DNA from: Ixodes scapularis
Lineage: Eukaryota; Arthropoda; Arachnida; Ixodida; Ixodidae
Assembly (NCBI RefSeq): GCF_016920785.2
Contig: NW_024609846.1
Span: 108,490,831 to 108,554,830, forward strand
DNA length: 64,000 nt
Direction: 5' to 3'
Positions 14,001 through 25,061 of this stretch are shown in pieces. Position 1 is the stretch's first letter, and each line of letters starts with the position of its first letter. A program made the position numbers and the translations under genes. Below the pieces are notes generated by a model. It searched no databases, was not told the DNA's origin, and saw only the letters and a list, made by a program, of their open reading frames with translations.

Positions 14001-17000
14001 GCTTCTCGAAGTTGCCGGAAAACACTACGACATCGTTCAGCTAGACAAGGCAGCTCTGCCAATTCAGTTCTGCCAGTACGTTGTCCATGACACTCTAAAA
14101 CGCTTCTGGCGCCGTGCGTAGTCCGAAGGGCTATGCACGGCGCCAGCAACTTGCCAGCCAGCGGAAGAGCTTGAACTCGTACAGTCCATCCGCCCTGACG
14201 AAAGCTGTCTTCTCTCAGTCCCGTTCTTCGACTTCGATCTGCCAATAGCTGCTCTTCAGGTTCATCGATAAAAAGTATCGAAAGTGGGGTAGCCGGTCAA
14301 CCGTGTCGTCAATGCGGGGGAGTGGGGGGGAGTGGGTATACATCTTTTTGTTCATCGCCGCCTTCAGTTTCCGCTAGACCACGCAGAACCTAAGCTTTCC
14401 GTCCTTCTTATTAACTAGTACGACTGGAGTGGCCCACGGACTGCTTGAATGCTGAATTAGGTCGTCGTTCAGCATCTCATAAACTTGCTCCTGGATTACC
14501 TCTCTTTTTATGCGAAGACGCGGTACGGCGATCAATACACAGGGAGCGCGTCGTCCTTGGCAACGATGCGGTGGTTTGCATCGGCGGTGTGGCGTCCCTT
14601 CACCGACGTCGTAAAGCAGTGGCTCTATTCCGAGAGGAGGTTAATACGCTGCCGTCGATTCGGACCTGGAAGCTTAGGGTCATTGCCGGGCAGCGCTGGT
14701 GACGTACAGTCTTGCAGAAGTGGCGAGGATTCTTCTGTGATCGCGCCGATTTCGGCGGAGTTTGGGAGCTCCTCGACGTGACCGATAGCTGCTCTTTCGT
14801 GAGCTGTTGCGTTTCTTGTCGGAAGTTCTTCACGACGACCCCAGTGCGAACATTTTAAAGTTCAGCTACACCTCTTGGGACGCCGATACCTCTTCCCAGG
14901 AGCAATTGAAGGTTGTCTTCCCTTACAACTTCGCCGCACGTAGATGCATCGGTCACGACGGGTACAACAACACTTGATTCCGGCAGAATGTTCACGTGGT
15001 TGGCAGCGACTAGGACTCGGAGTTTGGAGTTCCTCTGGAGGCGAAACAAGTGTCCGCAGCGTCAAATTATTCTGTTCATGGCCGATGACGGCGCCGTATT
15101 AACACAGTAAGTCCATGCCACAAATGACGTCTCTGGCAGAGTCTTGTGGAACGAGAAATTTACAGGGCACGTCTCGCCATGAATCTTGGCTGGGGCAGTG
15201 CACTTTCCGATGGGTTTAAAAAGGTGTCCTCCGGCGGTTCGGCTTTGTGGTCCACCGTCGTGCGTCATAGCCTTCTGCATCGAGAGAGCCTCCCATTCAG
15301 GTCTGAGTTGTCTGCCCCAATCTTCAAAAGTGCTGATGCTGCGCGGCCGTCGATTACAATGTCTAGGTTGTTGGGCACGGTTCCAGAAGCGTCGTCGTTG
15401 CCATGCGTGGAGTCCGAAGAGTGGGAGCGCTTCGGCGTCCTTCGGTCGTCCCCGGCCACGCCACCTCCGGGCTTTGCCACACTTAGTTTTCCCGGCGGGA
15501 AACGGGCGAACGGATCTTTCCACGGGACCGACGAGGAGGTGACACGGGACGGCGCGGGGACGGCGAGCGGGATCCTCGGTGAGGAGCTTGCCCAGGGGAT
15601 GGTGGCCGGTGCGAAAACTAATTAATATCCCTCGGTCGCACACCGTACCTCAGACACAGGGCGTCTCCCACGAACCGTACAAGTCCAATCTTACGGCAAG
15701 CACATTGTCGACATACGTGGCCACCTTGAACGCAGTGGAAGCACACAGGTCGTCAGTCAGCCGTTCGCCAGACGTATGTCTTTCTTGGCACAACTGGTTC
15801 ACCAAGCACGTGCGCTCGATCTTCCTGGCGTCGGAGATACTGCGTAGAAGGGTCGTCTCGTCAAAGTCGCGCCTGGTTGAGGGGAGCAGCCGGCGGCGAC
15901 CGTCGGGCTACTGCAGCGTATGTCACCAATGGCCCTTCGGATGGGGCCACGATGACGGGAGCCTCTGGCTGGATGGCTCGCTGAATCTCCTCTCTTACTA
16001 CTTTGGCGATGCAAAGTGGTGCCGGGCCTGTGGCAGCGGGCAGCAGCTTCTTCAGCTCTTCCTGGACAACTTCACGTATGACGTTGCGGATGCCAGTGAA
16101 GCTGAAACTGATGTCGTAGCACGATAGCGAAGAAGCAGCTTCGCTCGAGTGTTGATGGTAGTGGCTGGCTCTTGCGAGAGGAGCACGTCTTATGTTTATG
16201 GCCTCAGTGATAAACTATTCGATGTTAGAAGTGCGGTTGCGAACAAGACCGCCGAAAATGTTATCCTCCACACCTCACATGAGGATCCTCAGCTTCTTTT
16301 TGTTGCTGGCTTGAGCGTCGGCGCGAGCGTTCAGGTGCAGAGCATCCTAGACTAAGCTGGTGTGTCTCTCATCTAGGCCTTAACTCCTTGTTCGAAGCAG
16401 GTCTTCGGCCCTCTCGCGTCGGTGTTGGCAGGCAAACGTCTTCTTGAGGTCTTGCCTGCAGACCTCCCACGATAGTTAAATTGGATTTGCTTATATCGTA
16501 TAACAGCTTACTTTAAAAAGGGTCTGCGACGGCTGTACAACTCTAGAGCGCACGACACAAGAGCGCCGACAGTAGAGCGCCACGACGTTAGCACGCGCGA
16601 CTCGAGAGCGCAGCGACAGTAGCGCACGTGTCATTAGAGCGCCCGTCATCAGAGCGCACAACCAGTCCTGCGTGAGTGGCCCGACCCGAGTGGCCCGACT
16701 TTATTTAAAACCCGCTGTGATTTATGCCGCGGAATTCAGCAAAGCCATTACGAATGAGTCGACAAAATTTTTGCATGTGACAAACCAACAAGTGTTACAA
16801 AAAGCGGACAACAGAACAAAAAGTGAAAGAATATAAGTAGCGTTCATTTTTGCAGTAAAACCCATCGCACCTGACCTAGCTTCATTAGCTGTTTGATTTT
16901 AATTGATAAAGTTCACCACCGACCTGACTAATTTTTATTTTAAATTATTTTAAAACGTTCAGATGTTAAGAAGCAACATGTAAAATGCTTAATCGTATTA

Positions 17001-20000
17001 CGGAGTTTTCAAGATCATTTTCGGGAAAGGAGCTCTCATGCCAAGTTTCATACGCCAACCATTCATATTGTCACAAATGACAATTTTACTAAACGCTTAA
17101 TCTGGGAACCTGTACCGACAATAAAAATGAAATATGCGTTGATGTCTGCGCAGTGGAGGAATGGAGCGCTGGGGCGAGACCCCCAGCATCCGGTGGGGCA
17201 GACACTATTTCTTACGCGCTTTTCGGAATCTGGCCGCTAGAGATCTTGACGCATTGGTTCTGTCTCTGGAGACGTTTTTGTCGGAAAAAAATCAGACCTA
17301 CGAATTTTACAATAAATCCTTTAGATTTACTACCTTGGCACTATCCTTGTGTACAAGTTCGATTTCTATTCATCTCTAAAACTTTTCAGCTCGAACTTTT
17401 ATTTCTGTTTGTGCGGCGGTTTTTTCTTCGATATTCATATATTTCTGAAATCTTTGATCTCCTTATATTTCTGAATCAAAGCACTCGAATTCGGCCCCAG
17501 AAGATTGAACTACTTTCTAAGAAGAAAGGTGGAGAAGCTACGGTTTTGTAGAATGCAAGGAAGGGACAAAGCGATAGACAAGTATTTTTTAGGGGCGAAG
17601 CTCCTTAGGGGCTAGACATGTCCGTATGTCCGTCCGATGTCCGGCGCTGTGTGCTCGTGCTCTCAAGCACGTGAGCACGTGCTCCCGTGCTCGTGTAGGG
17701 CAAAAAAGTACAAAAAAAACACATCTCCACGTGGTGAATGATGTTGATTTGGGCGAAGCTCTGGTAGTGCTTGTCTGCGTAGACGGTGAGCCGCAGCAGG
17801 CCGAGCCTTTCGTTCGTTTTCGTCCATGTCAGAAAGAGAATGTGTGGTATGGAACATGGTTATATACGCTTTCGAGCATTTGACCGCAGCGTGACATGGA
17901 TGAAAACGAACGAAAGGCTCGGCATGCTGCGGCTCAGCGTCTACGCAGACAAGCACCACCAGAGCTTCCCCCAATCATCATCATTCACCACGTGGAGATG
18001 CGGTTGTTTTTCTCTTTTCATCTTTTTTTTTCTTTGTAAGCTCTTTTCTGGGACATGCAGAAAGGGCATGTCCCAGAAAAGAGGTTGCATGTCCCAGAAC
18101 CTAAAGAACCTTTAGGTTCTGGGACATGCAGAAAAGGCATGTCCCAGAAAAGGGGTTGCATGTCCCAGACCCTAAAGAACCCTTAGGTTCTGGGACATGC
18201 AGAAAGGGCATGTCCCAGAACCCAAAGGTATGTGTTCATAGAACACAACCTTTAGGTTTGTTCTATGAACAACAGAAGGTGACGTCACCGTAAGCAACGC
18301 GTCAACGAATGAAGATTTTGGAAAAAATATGCGCAAATATAGTTCACAGATTTGCAGGGGACGTTTTCCTGTATCCGTCAAAATTCTGGAAAGCTTTGCA
18401 TCCTATAAAAGTGCGCTGAGCTTTCCTTCGGTGTATTTTTTGCTGATAGCTTTTAGCGGTGAGCTTTCTTTATTACGGTAATGGAGGTCACAATACGTCT
18501 TAAAGCCATGAGAGGGACGTCTAAATAGCCACCGAATAGATTAAAGCCCAAATGCTTGTCAAGAATAGACCAAATATAGCAAAAAGTAAGCTATATATAG
18601 TATATCCCAGAGGAGCACCGCGGCATCGTGAAGAAATCTTAGACTCGCTGCTCCACCCAAATGCAGGCATCCCCGGTACCTATATGCCCCACTCCCTTGC
18701 CCCCGTTTCTCTCAGATGTCAGTATAAACAATTGGTTAGAAAAAGTCGTACCCGTTTTATTTTTTTTTTTTTTTCATTAATGGAATATTTAATTGATCGA
18801 AAATCACCAATGCTCCGATCCGATGAGTCGCCCAATTTTGTTCTGTCTGTGGAGCCGCGGGTTCATCGCACATTTTGCGGTGTTCGCTCAAATGGTTGTG
18901 CGCTCTCGTGTCGCGCGGTCAACTGGCACTGCGCTCTCGTGACGTGCGCTCTAATGTCAAGCGCACTACTGTCGCAGCGCCCTAATGTCGCGCGCTACTG
19001 TCGCAGCGCCCTAATGTCGAGCGCTGTAATGTCGGCGCGCGACATTAGGGCACTGTCGCAGTCGGTGCGCTCTCGACTGCGACAGCTAAACGAGGACCTC
19101 AAAAAAGCCTCATTGCTTTGCCACAATAAAGTCAGTATCTGAAAGCTTACTTTTATTAGCGTTATGTATGGGTCATATGCACTAAACACACCATGTTGAA
19201 ATTAACCTGAGGAAGGGGTAGAGAAGAAACATCAAACTGTAGAAGGGACAGAAAATAGACAGGACGACGTCTCAAGATTTCGTCCTGTCTATTTTTGGTA
19301 CCTTCTACGTTTTGATGTTTCTTGTCTACCCCCAGTCTCAGGTTAATTTCAACACAGTTAATATTCACCAGCTCGCCTGCACCCTTACGATTTTTACTAA
19401 ACAAACACCTCACTAGCAGACGTACGGAGTTTCTAGATAGTTAAAAATATTACGAAGCTCATAGACAAGAATAATTTTGCAAAATATTTATAGAGTAAGC
19501 CGCCATACACGCAGGATCTGACCTCTAAAGTAACGCTTCGGTAGAACAAGTTGATTCTCAACTTCACAATGGCAATCAGATGAATTTGTGCGGAAAGTAC
19601 GTGTTTGCGTTTTTAAAGTTAAATTAACCTATACATTCCCCTCCTCTCACCACGAACGAAGTCTTTCATCATCTCCGCCGATCCACAAGGGGCCCGCGAA
19701 ACATCGATGGTTGAGAACCACTACACTAAATAATTACAATATTTAATGAAAATTTTCTTTAAAGGAAGTAAACGTTGGCGGGTGAGATTATAAATCGCGT
19801 CGATCTTGACAATATATGTCTAATATTTTTAGCATTGCTGCCACTACGAAAGCTCGTCCCGTATCCCCAACTACCACAGCAAGTTGTTACTAAGTATCCT
19901 TAATCCCCGTTCACTGCCTCCTCATTAAAAATCATAATCACACAACGACAGCATCAACTCAGCGATTTCGACCCGGAGCGTCAACTGAAACACTGATTGA

Positions 20001-21107
20001 ACACGAGCTGCGGCAGCGCGCCGACGCAGCACTCTGTCCACTCCACTCTGTCTCAGTACTTGATCGTTCTTTGAGGGCGTTAAAGTTCGAGCCAACTGGC
20101 CTTACCACCTCCCCTATACCTCTAACCCGGCAGGATATTGGAATCGGCGTGCTAGTTAGACCAATCAACCGTCCGTCTTGCACCCCGTGATCACGGTATC
20201 CGGGGGTATTTACGGACAAAGATAGTGAGCAGAGAACGATCAAAGACATGCCACTGATGGTACCGCAAGCATGTGTCCTTAGGAACCCTGTTAGCTTAGG
20301 TAAACAATAAATACAGTTTCGGTGGCGTTGGCCAAACAGGGTGTACAAAAGCGAAGTTATGATTAACAAGAAACGTTGGAGAGTTTGAAAATACAAAACT
20401 AGACACAAAAAATATACTTCCCAGGATAATAGAGCACGAAAATGTGCACAACGAAGTCATTTAAATTCTCGTTGTGTTAAATATTCTGGCCTGATTTTTT
20501 TTTTGTTCATGAACTTTTATTATATTTTTAGTTACCTGGAGTCGCAACCTCGGTGGCACCAGCGTTAAAACTACTAGACCGGAACAGTGCTTCATTTTAT
20601 TGTTAAAGGTAAATGGTCAAAGCATCTTAACACAATCATTGATAAGTGAATATGAGTGAATACCTACGAAATGATATGATGTAAAATTTCCATGGCAGGA
20701 GTTCGGTTTACATTTGAGCGTAGGCTACAACAAGGTAACAATTTTTACGTTGACATTGTATTCAGTCAACAGAAAACCTGCTGTTGTTTTAAATCATGTC
20801 CTTTTGAAATGGAAGTGTTTTTTTGTACAATGAGATAAATCAGTTCCTTAAGCTTTCTGTTTCGGAATATTTTCTGTGATCAAAAATTACTGCCTTGATG
20901 TTTTTTTATAAGTATACTCTCATACTTTTATGTGAAGCACAGTTCTAATAAATCAGCCATCCAGACATTACAAAAGAGTAACCGCTTTAATTGATTTTTT
21001 CTTCCAGGGTGAACCTTCCAATGGGAAATTCTCCAGATTTCTTACGTGCGTTCTCCTGCAGTCCTAACTCGACTATGACTATTACAAACAAGTGCACAAT
21101 GTGGTGA
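8005..21107 (+). CDS. Neprilysin-like M13 zinc metallopeptidase, last four exons
   Basis: Four exons join in phase: 8005-8070, 8168-8254, 10343-10419 and 21008-21107. The first reads LNGINTQGENIADNSGLRAA, containing the ENIAD motif whose Glu is the third zinc ligand of M13 peptidases. The second carries LNLTGDQLFFLSNAM. The third carries YDSHSPEKYR. The last carries VNLPMGNSPDFLRAF, the paired cysteines and the terminal CTMW followed by TGA, exactly where family members end. All junctions use GT/AG with good polypyrimidine tracts (for example a T-rich run before 8005). The family cleaves peptides outside the cell as type II membrane or secreted ectoenzymes. The upstream HExxH exon was not found, so the start is unknown and probably lies outside the window. 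The 10.6-kb last intron holds Gypsy, foldback and hairpin elements. The family call is strong; substrate and name are not determinable. Confidence 0.9.
8524..9091. mobile_element. TTAA-flanked miniature inverted-repeat element
   Basis: TTAA at 8520-8523 and 9092-9095 flanks a 568-bp element. The left end is AGCGGTACTCCACCGATTTT; the right end reads, as reverse complement, AGGGCTACTCCACCGATTTT. The inverted repeats are about 22 bp with two mismatches. TTAA duplication is typical of Kolobok and piggyBac elements, and the AGGG-type ends fit Kolobok better. It lies in the M13 gene intron between 8254 and 10343. No transposase frame is inside. Confidence 0.8.
9833..10190. repeat. 18-bp tandem repeat followed by a quasi-palindromic degenerate array
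   Basis: At 9833-9882 an 18-bp unit (GTCGGCGTCGGCTTCAGC) repeats 2.7 times. From about 9905 to 10190, words such as CCGCTAAATTTTGCGGAGAA and TTAGCGGAGATATTTC recur in both orientations about every 20-30 bases. It lies in an intron just upstream of the M13 exon at 10343. The region 9100-9830 shows no recognised feature. Confidence 0.65.
11063..11195. repeat. 133-bp hairpin (inverted repeat)
   Basis: TTGAACATGGTTAAAATTGC at the left pairs with its near-complement ending at 11195. The inner arms (GAAAGGAACAG..AGAGGGAAGAG) pair through to a small loop near 11129. It is followed by ATTATTACCAACTCGCCC, a tail also seen in variant form after the hairpin at 19195-19353, suggesting one family. A short segment at 11320-11390 also resembles 19100-19180. 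Confidence 0.7.
11695..11773 (-). repeat. Degenerate tRNA-like sequence (possible SINE head)
   Basis: On the minus strand a good A box (TGGCCTAATGG) is followed about 35 bases later by a weak B box (GATTCGATTA) and then a TCTTTTATTT terminator-like run. Stems are imperfect and no clear anticodon arm forms, so I do not call a functional tRNA. It may be the head of a tRNA-derived SINE. Confidence 0.4.
11937..16150 (-). mobile_element. Ty3/Gypsy LTR retrotransposon remnant, gag-pol decayed
   Basis: Minus-strand pieces appear in canonical order. Gag N-terminus is near 16130-15800 and a zinc knuckle (CFHC..GH) near 15760-15690. A protease-like segment lies near 15370-15280, where the expected DTGA reads KIGA, so the catalytic Asp is lost. 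RT spans about 14530-13660, including FLNPSKSRFAYDELKFLSR. RNase H is near 13500-13380 (IVKDHHLLCWLANL). Integrase spans about 12760-12200 (TAYHPQNNELTERRN), and the pol end (VVHVVRLKPYYSQ) is at 11937. Multiple frameshifts and stops (for example at the RT active-site region near 14040) make it dead. I did not find LTRs. It lies antisense in the last M13 intron. Confidence 0.88.
17722..18000. repeat. 279-bp inverted repeat with 110-bp arms
   Basis: The left arm (17722-17831) contains ATCTCCACGTGGTGAATGAT and TTTCGTTCGTTTTCGTCCAT. The right arm (17892-18000) is its reverse complement with few differences; the spacer is about 60 bp. Open frames on both strands give nearly the same peptide (EALVVLVCVD), which is the expected shadow of a palindrome and not a gene. 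Confidence 0.8.
18046..18273. repeat. Tandem array of nested palindromes, 71-bp period
   Basis: TTCTGGGACATGC followed by its complement GCATGTCCCAGAA starts at 18046, 18117 and 18188. Between them lie TGCATGTCCCAGAACCTAAAG hairpins of inverse polarity. So every segment can pair with both neighbours. A last hairpin (GTTCATAGAAC..GTTCTATGAAC) closes the cluster near 18270. Confidence 0.85.
19195..19353. repeat. 159-bp hairpin element
   Basis: GTTGAAATTAACCTGAG at the left pairs with CTCAGGTTAATTTCAAC at the right. The inner arms contain AGACAGGACGA and TCGTCCTGTCT around a loop near 19274. It resembles the 11063-11195 hairpin in flank and tail (ACCAGCTCGCC after the right arm). Confidence 0.75.
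19360..21000. other. Intronic stretch, no recognised feature
   Basis: This is the distal part of the last M13 intron. Short frames on the minus strand at 19959-20408 have no recognisable similarity. A T-rich tract and TTCCAG immediately precede the final exon at 21008. Confidence 0.5.
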
Positions 21108-21145
21108 CCAAACGCAGGCAACAACTCAATTTATAAATTGATTTG

Positions 21146-21151
21146 AATAAA
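21146..21151 (+). promoter_or_regulatory. Polyadenylation signal of the M13 gene
   Basis: AATAAA lies 39 bases after the TGA of the neprilysin-like gene; a second AATAAA occurs about 80 bases further on. Either would suit the transcript end. Confidence 0.5.
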
Positions 21152-21159
21152 ATTCCACA

Positions 21160-22735
21160 ATTTCAACTTTGGATCTCTCATGGCGCGCATGCGCACTGAC
21201 GCTATAGATATAAAAACTTTAAGTATGCAATAAAACAAAAAAACTAAGAAAACACGTAGTGCATAAATTTGTGTAATTGTTACTTTGCACGTCGGTTTTT
21301 GTCGACAGATTTACGCAACTCATTTGTTTGAAACGCTTTTTTATATTGTTCAATATTTTCTTGCTACTTGTTACTTTCTTAATTATAGTCCGCATAGTTC
21401 GCACGTGAAGTTCTCATTAGCCACGCATCCTGAAGAGTGGAAGTTTAATCAGCACAAACAAAAAAATAACTTATATGATACAGAACTCATCATTAACATA
21501 ACGTGACAAGTACAAAATCTGGAATACCTCGTGATTTTGGACAACATTAAAATACAAGTCCTTCAATAGTCCGCACCCGTAGATAGTCCACACCGCGTAA
21601 TTTGTCAAATTTCAAACGTGTAGAGTCCCTGGACAATAGTCCAGGGTATAAGGTACTTAAGAACTGATATAAACATTGACTACTCGATACCATCTCACAA
21701 TTTTATGTACCAAGCAAACCATAGGCACTACTCTGGTCATCTCAAACTTGTAAGCATATAAAATCATAATCCATGTTTCCGTTGTCGGAATCACAAGTCT
21801 CGCTGCGACATAATATTAATATTAATAATAATACAACACAATACAACATTTCCTATCGAGGACTATACTCATGACGAAGCAATCTGGTTCGTCAAAGCCG
21901 ACAAGATAATGTGTGACTTAACCTTTTAGGTAGAATTTGTAACATATTCAATATAATAGTATTAATAATATAATAATAATAATAGATAGGAAGAAGAATA
22001 TTAAATAGTAATAATATTTTTGCATCATTATTCTATTTGGTTCCCAGAAACCACTATAAGTTCTTGGTGCTGGCACACCGACATATTCAAACACTTACTA
22101 AAATATTAAATGTAAAAATAGTACCTTTTAACAAAACCATCTTGAAAAGGTGACAAGATAAAAAAAAACAAAAAAAAAAACTGTGGAAAACAATTTGACG
22201 ACCCCCGAGCAATCTAAGCTAGCAGTCGTGATGCAGGTACCAAAAGAAATTATACAATTAACAGGCTAAAAAACATGGATTGATTATTTCGAGCATTGAA
22301 TATTTGCAATCATCTTACTCGGCACGTTTTTAATTAGACTTATAAAGTACTCATTAAACCCATTCGACAATGTTTGTCTTCAGAGCTCTTAACCATTGTG
22401 GTTGATCTCTTCCACTTGTTTTGTGCAACATGAACCACCCAAGACAGGTTTTAGTTTTTTTGTGTTTTTTACACAACGTCGACTCTGTCATCACACAAAA
22501 GAAAAAGTAACAAAATATAGATTTCTTTGGCATTTCAGAATTTTTTGTTTAATTGGTTTCGATAACGCCTGAAAACTGTTAGTTCTTCGATTGATTTTGT
22601 TTTCATAAATTTTTTTTATAACGCATTTTTCGTGCGAAGATTTAAAAGTAATTCTTTTGTAATCAATGGTTTCCAACCTTTTTTAATAGTGCCTATCTTT
22701 TTCGGAAAGCAGCTTTCATATACTTTTTTCCTGTT
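21160..22735. other. AT-rich intergenic sequence
   Basis: AT-rich spacer with imperfect (TAA)n microsatellites near 21815-21840 and 21958-22020. I see no gene or element in it. Confidence 0.5.
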
Positions 22736-22743
22736 TTGTTTAA

Positions 22744-24318
22744 AGGGACACTGACAAGGTATTTATGCTCGCCGAGGTTTTTAGTTGTACGTGACATATG
22801 AGAGCTCAACTACCCAGAACAGAATTTGCGGCTCGAAATTCGGTTTCTTTCCGCCCGAAAACCGCCGATCAACAACTGGCCGGTTCGAGTCTCGCTCACT
22901 CTCTTGTCCGCGGTCACGGGCCGTTTTCTAAGGTATCGATGCGACCACCAAAATTAATCAAAGTCGTGGGTCACTGAAGGCACACACTCAATATTAAAAA
23001 TAGAAAAAATATGAAACCCATTTTTTGTGGCTTCTAAAAAGCTGCAAACACGTTGATTGAAAAAAAAGTTCCATTGACAACCGGAAGCCGATAGCAGCGG
23101 ACGACGGGCGTGGGACCTCTATTTCAGAACTGTCGTTCGCGGTACCGGCGAATTTCGTCTGCCTTTAAAAGAGAAATTTGAGACTGATCAAAAGAATTGG
23201 TATTCACCCCGTACGACACGCCCGGCCACCAAGCCGATTTGCACGAAGACGTCGCCGAGCCGTCGCTCCCTTCTCGTGGCTGAAGACATCGCTCGCGCAA
23301 ACGTCAAGCACGACGTGTCTACTTCGAGTTGGATATGCACGCGTACGATTTCTTTACTAGGTGAGAATGTGGCCAATGCGTGGTGCATCCCGACTTCGAC
23401 CCGGGAGTGCTTTTGCTAGAGGAAAATCGGCAGCAAACTTTCCAACTTAGTTTATCGGCTGAAGTATTACTAAGGAAAGAGATCGCCCGTTTTCTATATG
23501 CCCCAGTGACTCAGTGGGAAAGACGTCCGCTTCACAAAACGGTAGGACCGGGTTCAGTCCCCCGTAGAACCTTTTTATAAGTGTTTTTTGATGTTTACAT
23601 TTTTTTTTTTACAATTATCACTGAAGAAACAAAAAAAAAAAGAAACAAATGTTGTGGACGACACGTCGCTGAATTAAATGGTTTGGGATTTCCTTTTTGA
23701 CACCTGCGAACTCAATGTAATCACTTTCCACAAAATGCAAGGAGCATATAAATCCGGTAGCGTCGGCTTTCCGAGGTGCCCGTGAATGGTCGACAGGAAT
23801 TGCAGCCAGCCATTGGTCCCGATCCCGTTGATCTTTCGGAAACTCTGTTGCACAATGCCACTTCTGTTTCGGACGCAGGACATGTGAGCCAGCTCTTCAC
23901 GCAACATCTTGGGTGTATTCTTTTCGGAGCCGATCAAAATTCACCACGGGCACTCACTACTCATCTCCAACTCATCTTGGAGTACAGAAGAACGAGCGGA
24001 TCATACATAACTGCAAAAGAATCGCACGGCGAACAGTTCCCGTACGCGTCGCATGTCGTCTACTACGGGAAGGAGAAAAAACAAACAAAAAAACACGGTC
24101 GGGTGTAGCCACGTGACTTCCGCCACTCACTCTCTTCTCTCCACTTCTCCGACCTCCGTCGGGTTTCGGTTTCGGTTTCGAGCAGTTGCGTCTTTTGGCT
24201 ATGTTAAAAAAAATACGCTATTCTGTTGCAAAATATTATTTGGGTAGTCCTCCGACACAATAATAAAGCGTTTGGCAAAAAAAAAAAAGAAAAAAATTAG
24301 GGGGGTGTCGGTGTCACT
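22744..24318. mobile_element. TTAA-flanked 1.6-kb non-autonomous element
   Basis: TTAA at 22740-22743 and 24319-24322 flanks ends AGGGACACTGACA and, as reverse complement, AGTGACACCGACA. The interior has several short frames with no known domain, and the tRNA-like unit at 23500-23572. TTAA duplication and AG-starting ends parallel the 8524-9091 element, but the terminal words differ, so it is another family. Confidence 0.65.
23500..23572 (+). repeat. Degenerate tRNA-like sequence followed by a T run
   Basis: An A-box-like GTGACTCAGTGGG and a B box GGGTTCAGTCCC are spaced as in a tRNA, followed directly by CTTTTT, a pol III terminator-like run. The anticodon region (CCGCTTCACAAAACGG) keeps a TTCACAA loop but has only a partial stem; an intact ancestor might have been tRNA-Val(CAC). 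It is probably a pseudogene or SINE unit. Confidence 0.45.
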
Positions 24319-24330
24319 TTAAGAAAAATA

Positions 24331-24920
24331 TCATGCGTCCTCTGCGTTCATTTTATAAAGGATATCATCCCAATCAAAACAAGATAATTTCTGTCTGAAG
24401 TCGTATATGTTACCAGACGTTATAATCTGAAAGGGTATGGCGAACTGATTATTATGTTTTATGTTCCCAGTTTGCTTTTTCTTTATACACAACAATATAC
24501 CCAAGTGATCGTTTATATAAGCTATCACCACGCCAGATTTGATATACGAGCTTGTATTAAATAAATCCATCTTTTTCGATGATTCAGTAGTAGTTCTTCT
24601 TGCAGTATTTACCATAACCTCACATCCGTTCGCATTAATGAGCGCATCAAATTGTATTGTAATTTACATGTTCCAATTAGCATGTTGAGATTAAAATCGC
24701 CTCCCATGACTACGTTGTATTTATTTTAATTCGTGATATTGAGGAAAAACTCTAAGTAAACCAAAAGGGAAGAGAGGTTCCCACTTTGCGGGCCATAACA
24801 GACGTCGATAATCCGCTGTTTGATCAGTCAGGACAGCATCTCGCAGTCTTTATGAACGCTGCAATAATGAAACAATGGGTTGCTCTCTAGCATTTTTAGA
24901 TTTATCACATTTAAATAGAT
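24331..24920 (-). mobile_element. CR1-like LINE fragment (endonuclease to linker)
   Basis: The minus strand shows a GGDFNLNML-like endonuclease motif near 24700-24680. It then shows the linker peptide FRQKLSCFDWDDILYKMNAE at 24331-24400, which is typical of the region before RT in CR1/L2-type elements. It stops abruptly at 24331, next to the end of the TTAA element, so the element or a deletion has cut it. Confidence 0.7.
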
Positions 24921-25061
24921 TTTGTGTGCGTTGATGTAGCGTCATTTTACTCTATCTCACGTTTCACTATAAGGCGAATTTTCGATTTTTTTTTATTGAA
25001 ACACTAGACAAGTGATGCACACTCTAAAAAAATCCCGTGCGTCCTCTTTCCCGCAGAACAC

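Larger units (their letters stand above)
16535..19090. mobile_element. Foldback-like element bounded by inverted short-motif arrays
   Basis: An array of TAGAGCGCACGAC-type words at 16540-16690 is matched, in reverse complement, by GTGCGCTCTAATGTCG-type words at 18880-19085. Both arrays share AGAGCGCACAACCA on the inner side. Arrays of short degenerate units in inverted orientation at both ends are the known architecture of Drosophila Foldback elements. The 2.2-kb interior carries two further palindromic structures (17722-18000 and 18046-18273) but no recognised transposase. That it moves as one unit is inference. Confidence 0.5.

Noticed and set aside
15146..15625. 159-codon plus-strand frame
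   Set aside because: It lies antisense to Gypsy gag and protease, which are recognisable on the minus strand.
17626..18115. Frames containing EALVVLVCVD on both strands
   Set aside because: Mirror translations of a 279-bp inverted repeat, not a protein family.
18046..18273. CRISPR-like array
   Set aside because: Units are palindromes with no unique spacers, and the DNA is eukaryotic.
20531..20607. Possible exon between TTTTAG and GGTAAATG
   Set aside because: The frame closes quickly and has no similarity to the M13 protein; phases do not fit the neighbouring exons.
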